This document shows, in pieces, positions 60,438 to 64,000 of a stretch of DNA of 64,000 nucleotides. The stretch's first letter is position 1, and each line of letters begins with the position of its first letter. The stretch is taken from positions 6,696,001-6,760,000 of the forward strand of contig NZ_JACCBU010000001.1 in the NCBI RefSeq assembly GCF_013407955.1. The letters are read 5' to 3'. The notes under the pieces were generated by a model. That model had not been told where the DNA came from, did no database searches, and saw nothing but the letters and a program-made list of their open reading frames with translations. Source of the DNA: Microlunatus parietis. Lineage in GTDB: Bacteria; Actinomycetota; Actinomycetes; Propionibacteriales; Propionibacteriaceae. A program made the position numbers and the translations under genes.

Positions 60438-63400
60438 ATGTATCAGCTGATCCGCACTCCGCGGCCGGCGGCACCGATGCCGGAGCTGGATCCGACCCAG
60501 CAACGGGTCGTCGATCATCCGGGCGGGCCGCTGCTGGTGCTGGCCGGACCGGGCACCGGGAAGACGACGACCCTGGTCGAGTCCGTGGTGGACCGGATCG
60601 AGCGGCGCGGGATGCGTCCGGAGTCGATCTTGGTGCTGACGTTCTCGCGCCGCGCCGCCGCTGAGTTGCGGACCCGGATCGCGGCCCGGCTCGGCCGGTC
60701 GGTCGCGACGCCGCTGGCGATGACCTTCCACTCCTTCTGCTACGCGCTGATCCGGCGGTTCTCCGCCGTCGACCGGTCCGGCCAGACGATCCGGCTGCTC
60801 ACCGCGCCGGAGCAGGAGTTCCGGGTCCGGGAGATCCTCGAGGGCAGTCCGGAGACCGGCCGGGCGGACTGGCCGGCGAGCCTGGCGGCGGCGTTCCCGA
60901 CCCGCGGCTTCGCGGCCGAGGTGCGGTCGGTGCTGGCCAAGGCCCGGCAGCTGGGGATGGATCCGGAGGACGTGATCGACGCGGGCGAGGCGGCCGGCCG
61001 GCCGGAGTGGGTGAGCGTCGGCCAGTTCTTCGACGAATATCTTGACGTGCTCGACTCGGAACGGGTGATGGACTACGCCGAGCTGGTGCACCGGTGCCGG
61101 ATCCTGCTCGCCGACCCGGTGATCCGCGACACCGTACGGTCCGAGCTGCGGGCCGTCTTCGTCGACGAGTACCAGGACACCGACCCGTCCCAGGTCCGGC
61201 TGCTGCAGGCCATCGCCGGCGACGGCCGGGACGTCGTCGCGGTGGGCGACCCGGACCAGTCGATCTACGCGTTCCGGGGCGCCGAGGCGCGCGGCATCCT
61301 CGACTTCGGCGACGCGTTCCCGACCGCGTCGGGCGAGCGGGCGCCGGTGATCGCGCTCGGCCGGACCCGGCGGTTCGGCAAGGCGCTGCTGTCGGTCAGC
61401 CGCAACCTGGCCGACCGGATGGGACTGCCGCGGCCGCTCCCGCCCGAGGTGTACGCCAGCTATCGGAACCCCGAGCCGACGGCGGGCCTGCCGCCCGGCC
61501 GGATCGACGTGTTCACCTGCGCCAGCACCGGCGCGGAGGCCGAACACATCGCCGACATCCTGCGCAGCGCCCACCTGCGGGACGGGGTCCGCTGGTCCGA
61601 GATGGCGGTGCTGGTCCGGTCCGGCCGGCGCAGCATCCCCACGCTCAGCCGCGCGCTCAGCGCGGCCGGCATCCCGATCGAGGTGGCCGGCGACGAGATC
61701 CCGCTGTCCGCCGAGCTCGCGGTACGGCCGCTGCTGCTGGCCCTGCAGGTCGCCGCGACCGGCCGCCGGATCGACCAGGAACAGGCCCAGACCCTGCTCA
61801 CCTCGCCGCTCGGCGGCCTGGACAGCCTCGGCCTGCGCCGGCTCGGCCGGGCGCTGCGGTCCGCCGAACGGGCCGAGCTGGCCGGCGCCGGCCTGCCCCG
61901 GCTGTCGCCGGAGTTGATCGCCCGGGCGGTCACCGAGCCCGACCTGCTGGCCGAACTGCCGGCCGCCCCGGAACGCGACCGGGCCGCCGGCCTGGCCGCG
62001 CTGCTGATCGACTGCGAGAAGTTGATCATGGACGGCGGCTCGGCCGAGGAGGCGCTCTGGCTGCTCTGGACCGGCACCGGCTGGCCGGACAAGCTGCGCC
62101 GCGAGGCGTCCGGCGGTGGTGAGCCGGCCCGCCGCGCCGACCGGGACCTGGACGCGATCTGTGCCCTGTTCGACGTGGCCGGCCGGTCCGAGGACGTGGT
62201 CGGGCTGCGCGGCGTGACCGGGTTCCTGGCCGAGGTCGAGGGCCAGCAGATCCCGGCCGACACCCTGCGCGAAGCGGACCTCCGCGGCGAGGCCGTACGG
62301 GTGCTGACAGCGCACCGGTCCAAGGGACTGGAGTGGCCGCTCGTCGTGGTCGCCGGCGTGCAGGAAGGCGTCTGGCCCGACGTCCGGCGCCGCGGCTCGC
62401 TGCTCGAACCCGACCGGCTGTCCCGGCACGGGTTGGCCGACGACGTGCCGACCGCGATCCGGATCGCCGAGGAGCGGCGGCTGTTCTACGTCGCCTGCAC
62501 CCGGGCCCGGAACCGGCTGGTGATCACCGCGGTCGCCGGCACCGAGGGGGAGGGCGACCAGCCGTCGCGGTTCCTGTCCGAACTCGGCGTGACCGTACGG
62601 GATCTGCCCGGCCGGCCGCGCCGGCCGCTGACCCTGCCGGCCCTGGTCGGCGAGCTCCGCGCCGCCAGCGTCAACGCCGACCTGCCGCCGGTGCTCCGCG
62701 AGCAGGCCGCGCTCCGGCTGGCCCGACTGGCGGACGCCCGCGACGACGACGGCCGGCCCTTGGTGCCGGCCGCCGACCCGCAGCGCTGGTGGGGCATGCT
62801 CCCGCTCAGCGACACCGACGAGACGCCCCCTGAGCCTGTCGAAGGGCCAGGCCCGGACGACCCCGGCCCGTCGAAAGTTCCGCCGGTCGTCGCGCCGGAC
62901 GCGCCGATCCAGCTGTCCGGCAGCCAGCTCGCCTCGGCGCTGGCCTGCCCGCGGCAGTGGTTCCTGTCCCGGCGCGCGCAGGCCGAGCAGGCCCGCGGCT
63001 CGGCCGCCGGTTTCGGCTCGGTGATCCACGTCCTGGCCGAGCACGGCGCCCGGGAGGGCATCGACCCGGACCGCCTGTCGGACCACCTGGAAACCGTGTG
63101 GGACCAGCTCGACTTCGACGCCAAGTGGCTGTCCGCGACCGAACGTGTCGAGGCCGAATCGGCGCTGGAACGGTTCGCCGCCTGGCAGCAGTACCGGACC
63201 GGGCAGCAGCTGCTCGGCACCGAGGTCGAGTTCGCGACCGAAGTTGATCTTGGTCCGGACCGGGTCCGGCTGACCGGCGTCGCCGACCGGGTGGAGCGGG
63301 ATCCCGACGGTCGGATCCGGATCATCGACTTCAAGACCGGCCGGTCCCAGCCGGCCGCGGTCGACGTAGCCCTGCAAGATCAACTCGGGGCCTACCAGCT

Positions 63401-63737
63401 GGCCGTGGCGCAGGGCGCGTTCGCCGAGGTGGCCGGCCCGAACGCCCGCCCGGCCGGTGCGGAATTGGTCTATCTGCGGCTGGCGGACGGCGCCGAGTTG
63501 CCCAAGGTGTTCCAGCAGGCCTCCCTCGACGACGTACCGTTCCCGGTCGCCGACCCGGAACCCGAGGACGATCCGGAACTGGCCGGCCAACCGACCTGGG
63601 TGCACCGGCGGCTGCTCCGGGCGGCCCGCACGATCCGTACCGAGACCTTCCACGCGACGGTCAACGGGTCCTGCCGGTACTGCCCGTTCGCCGGCAGCTG
63701 CCCGGCCCAGTCCGGCGGCCAGCGGGTGATCCCGTGA
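60438..63737 (+). CDS. adnA: AdnA-like ATP-dependent helicase-nuclease subunit
   Basis: A 1099-residue UvrD-type motor-nuclease. Walker A AGPGTGKTT near residues 36-44, motif II VFVDEYQD, motif III GDPDQSIYAFRG and motif VI VACTRARNRL. The C-terminal PD-(D/E)xK nuclease contains IRIIDFKTGRS and QLGAYQLAV, and CRYCPFAGSC with an upstream ALACPRQW may hold an Fe-S cluster. In mycobacteria AdnAB resects DNA double-strand breaks. An in-frame CCTGAGCCTGTCGAAGGG repeat lies near residue 797 in a linker (EPVEGPGP). The gene overlaps adnB by 4 bp. The ATG at 60438 was chosen; an upstream part is antisense. Confidence 0.93.
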   Translation: MYQLIRTPRPAAPMPELDPTQQRVVDHPGGPLLVLAGPGTGKTTTLVESVVDRIERRGMRPESILVLTFSRRAAAELRTRIAARLGRSVATPLAMTFHSFCYALIRRFSAVDRSGQTIRLLTAPEQEFRVREILEGSPETGRADWPASLAAAFPTRGFAAEVRSVLAKARQLGMDPEDVIDAGEAAGRPEWVSVGQFFDEYLDVLDSERVMDYAELVHRCRILLADPVIRDTVRSELRAVFVDEYQDTDPSQVRLLQAIAGDGRDVVAVGDPDQSIYAFRGAEARGILDFGDAFPTASGERAPVIALGRTRRFGKALLSVSRNLADRMGLPRPLPPEVYASYRNPEPTAGLPPGRIDVFTCASTGAEAEHIADILRSAHLRDGVRWSEMAVLVRSGRRSIPTLSRALSAAGIPIEVAGDEIPLSAELAVRPLLLALQVAATGRRIDQEQAQTLLTSPLGGLDSLGLRRLGRALRSAERAELAGAGLPRLSPELIARAVTEPDLLAELPAAPERDRAAGLAALLIDCEKLIMDGGSAEEALWLLWTGTGWPDKLRREASGGGEPARRADRDLDAICALFDVAGRSEDVVGLRGVTGFLAEVEGQQIPADTLREADLRGEAVRVLTAHRSKGLEWPLVVVAGVQEGVWPDVRRRGSLLEPDRLSRHGLADDVPTAIRIAEERRLFYVACTRARNRLVITAVAGTEGEGDQPSRFLSELGVTVRDLPGRPRRPLTLPALVGELRAASVNADLPPVLREQAALRLARLADARDDDGRPLVPAADPQRWWGMLPLSDTDETPPEPVEGPGPDDPGPSKVPPVVAPDAPIQLSGSQLASALACPRQWFLSRRAQAEQARGSAAGFGSVIHVLAEHGAREGIDPDRLSDHLETVWDQLDFDAKWLSATERVEAESALERFAAWQQYRTGQQLLGTEVEFATEVDLGPDRVRLTGVADRVERDPDGRIRIIDFKTGRSQPAAVDVALQDQLGAYQLAVAQGAFAEVAGPNARPAGAELVYLRLADGAELPKVFQQASLDDVPFPVADPEPEDDPELAGQPTWVHRRLLRAARTIRTETFHATVNGSCRYCPFAGSCPAQSGGQRVIP
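62828..62846 (+). repeat. CCTGAGCCTGTCGAAGGG repeat inside adnA
   Basis: CCCCTGAGCCTGTCGAAGG, translated PEPVEG, lies between the helicase and nuclease parts of AdnA. The next bases, CCAGGCCCGG, are shared with the dnaE2 copy. Confidence 0.85.
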
Positions 63738-64000
63738 CGGTTCACGCGCTCCGCCCGGTGGCGTCGGCGCGCCGGTTCGAGGGCACCGACGACCTGATCG
63801 AGGCGCTCGGCATCCGGTTCTCCGACCAGCAACTGGCCGCGATCACCGCGCCACTCGAGCCGAGCGTGATCATCGCCGGCGCCGGGTCCGGGAAGACGAC
63901 GGTGATGGCGGCGCGGGTGGTCTGGCTGGTCGGCATCGGCGCCGTCCGCCCGGAGGAGGTGCTCGGGCTGACCTTCACCCGCAAGGCCGCCGCCGAGCTG
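63734..64000 (+). CDS. adnB: AdnB-like helicase-nuclease subunit, 5' part
   Basis: The first 89 residues of the AdnB partner. GTG 63734 overlaps the adnA stop (GTGA). FSDQQLAAITAPLEPSVIIA is followed by Walker A AGAGSGKTT and LGLTFTRKAAAEL (motif Ia). The remainder lies outside the window. Confidence 0.9.
   Translation, partial: MTVHALRPVASARRFEGTDDLIEALGIRFSDQQLAAITAPLEPSVIIAGAGSGKTTVMAARVVWLVGIGAVRPEEVLGLTFTRKAAAEL

Noticed and set aside
60309..63653. 1114-residue minus-strand open frame opposite adnA
   Set aside because: Low-complexity Arg/Gly/Pro/Asp composition and no motif; AdnA on the plus strand has all helicase motifs.
1..64000. CRISPR arrays, rRNA or tRNA genes
   Set aside because: No regularly spaced repeats, and no cloverleaf or rRNA-like sequence was recognised.

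Overview
The window is chromosomal DNA of a high-GC actinobacterium. The evidence is about 70% GC with strong GC3, many GTG starts, ATGA/GTGA start-stop overlaps, a mycobacterial-type SOS box, an iron box and a Zur box of actinobacterial type, and actinobacterial families (DUF3107, PknG, MoeZ, AdnAB, ImuA'/ImuB/DnaE2). A Propionibacteriales member such as a Microlunatus or Kribbella relative is a guess. No rRNA, tRNA or CRISPR array was seen.

0.01-9.8 kb: metabolic and regulatory genes. These are an iron-box-controlled siderophore-binding lipoprotein with a hydrolase, a hydrolase/LysR divergent pair, an SDR, a translationally coupled DUF899-YCII-MFS operon and a hydrolase/TetR divergent pair. 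10.1-15.8 kb: the complete SOS mutasome imuA'-imuB-dnaE2 behind a perfect SOS box. 15.6-18.3 kb: three tandem DUF998 membrane proteins; the first overlaps dnaE2 antisense and the third is frameshifted. 18.5-22.4 kb: LolA-like protein plus an ABC-2 exporter, then a tandem Nudix pair. 22.6-25 kb: DEAD-box helicase and ferritin-like protein. 24.9-31.4 kb: a two-component system diverging from a lipoprotein/adaptor/MacB-type ABC operon, with direct-repeat operators between them. 31.5-32.4 kb: a G-rich non-coding stretch.

32.4-45.7 kb holds the most striking unit, a minus-strand signalling operon read TelA, XpaC-like protein, CbxX AAA+ ATPase, GlnX, GlnH, a coiled-coil protein, PknG-like kinase, PP2C phosphatase, vWA protein, FHA protein. 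The GlnX-GlnH-PknG amino-acid sensing arm of mycobacteria is here joined to a vWA/PP2C/kinase set that recalls the Ter-associated phosphorylation triads. Zinc ribbons are shared by three of the proteins.

45.8-53.1 kb is accessory: a Zur-box SbnA/DUF364 pair (possible zincophore precursor), a DUF1905-GNAT fusion, a broken DinB gene, an ArsR/SRPBCC/PPOX operon, an IS30-type insertion sequence, and an Abi-family HEPN protein with a structured element directly after its stop. 53.1-64 kb: TetR, moeZ, cold-shock protein, alkyltransferase-like protein, pirin, serB, a nitrilase-family amidase, a phosphatase, an MFS remnant, a VOC protein, adnA and the start of adnB.

The order rhlE - ferritin-like - DUF3107 - TetR - moeZ - ATL - adnA - adnB matches, from memory, the M. 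tuberculosis Rv3201c-Rv3211 neighbourhood, here split by long accessory blocks. Dispersed repeats cross the window: a palindromic element placed immediately 3' of four genes, a CCTGAGCTTGTCGAAGG repeat (also in-frame inside dnaE2, adnA and the AAA+ gene), and a marked excess of TGATCA.
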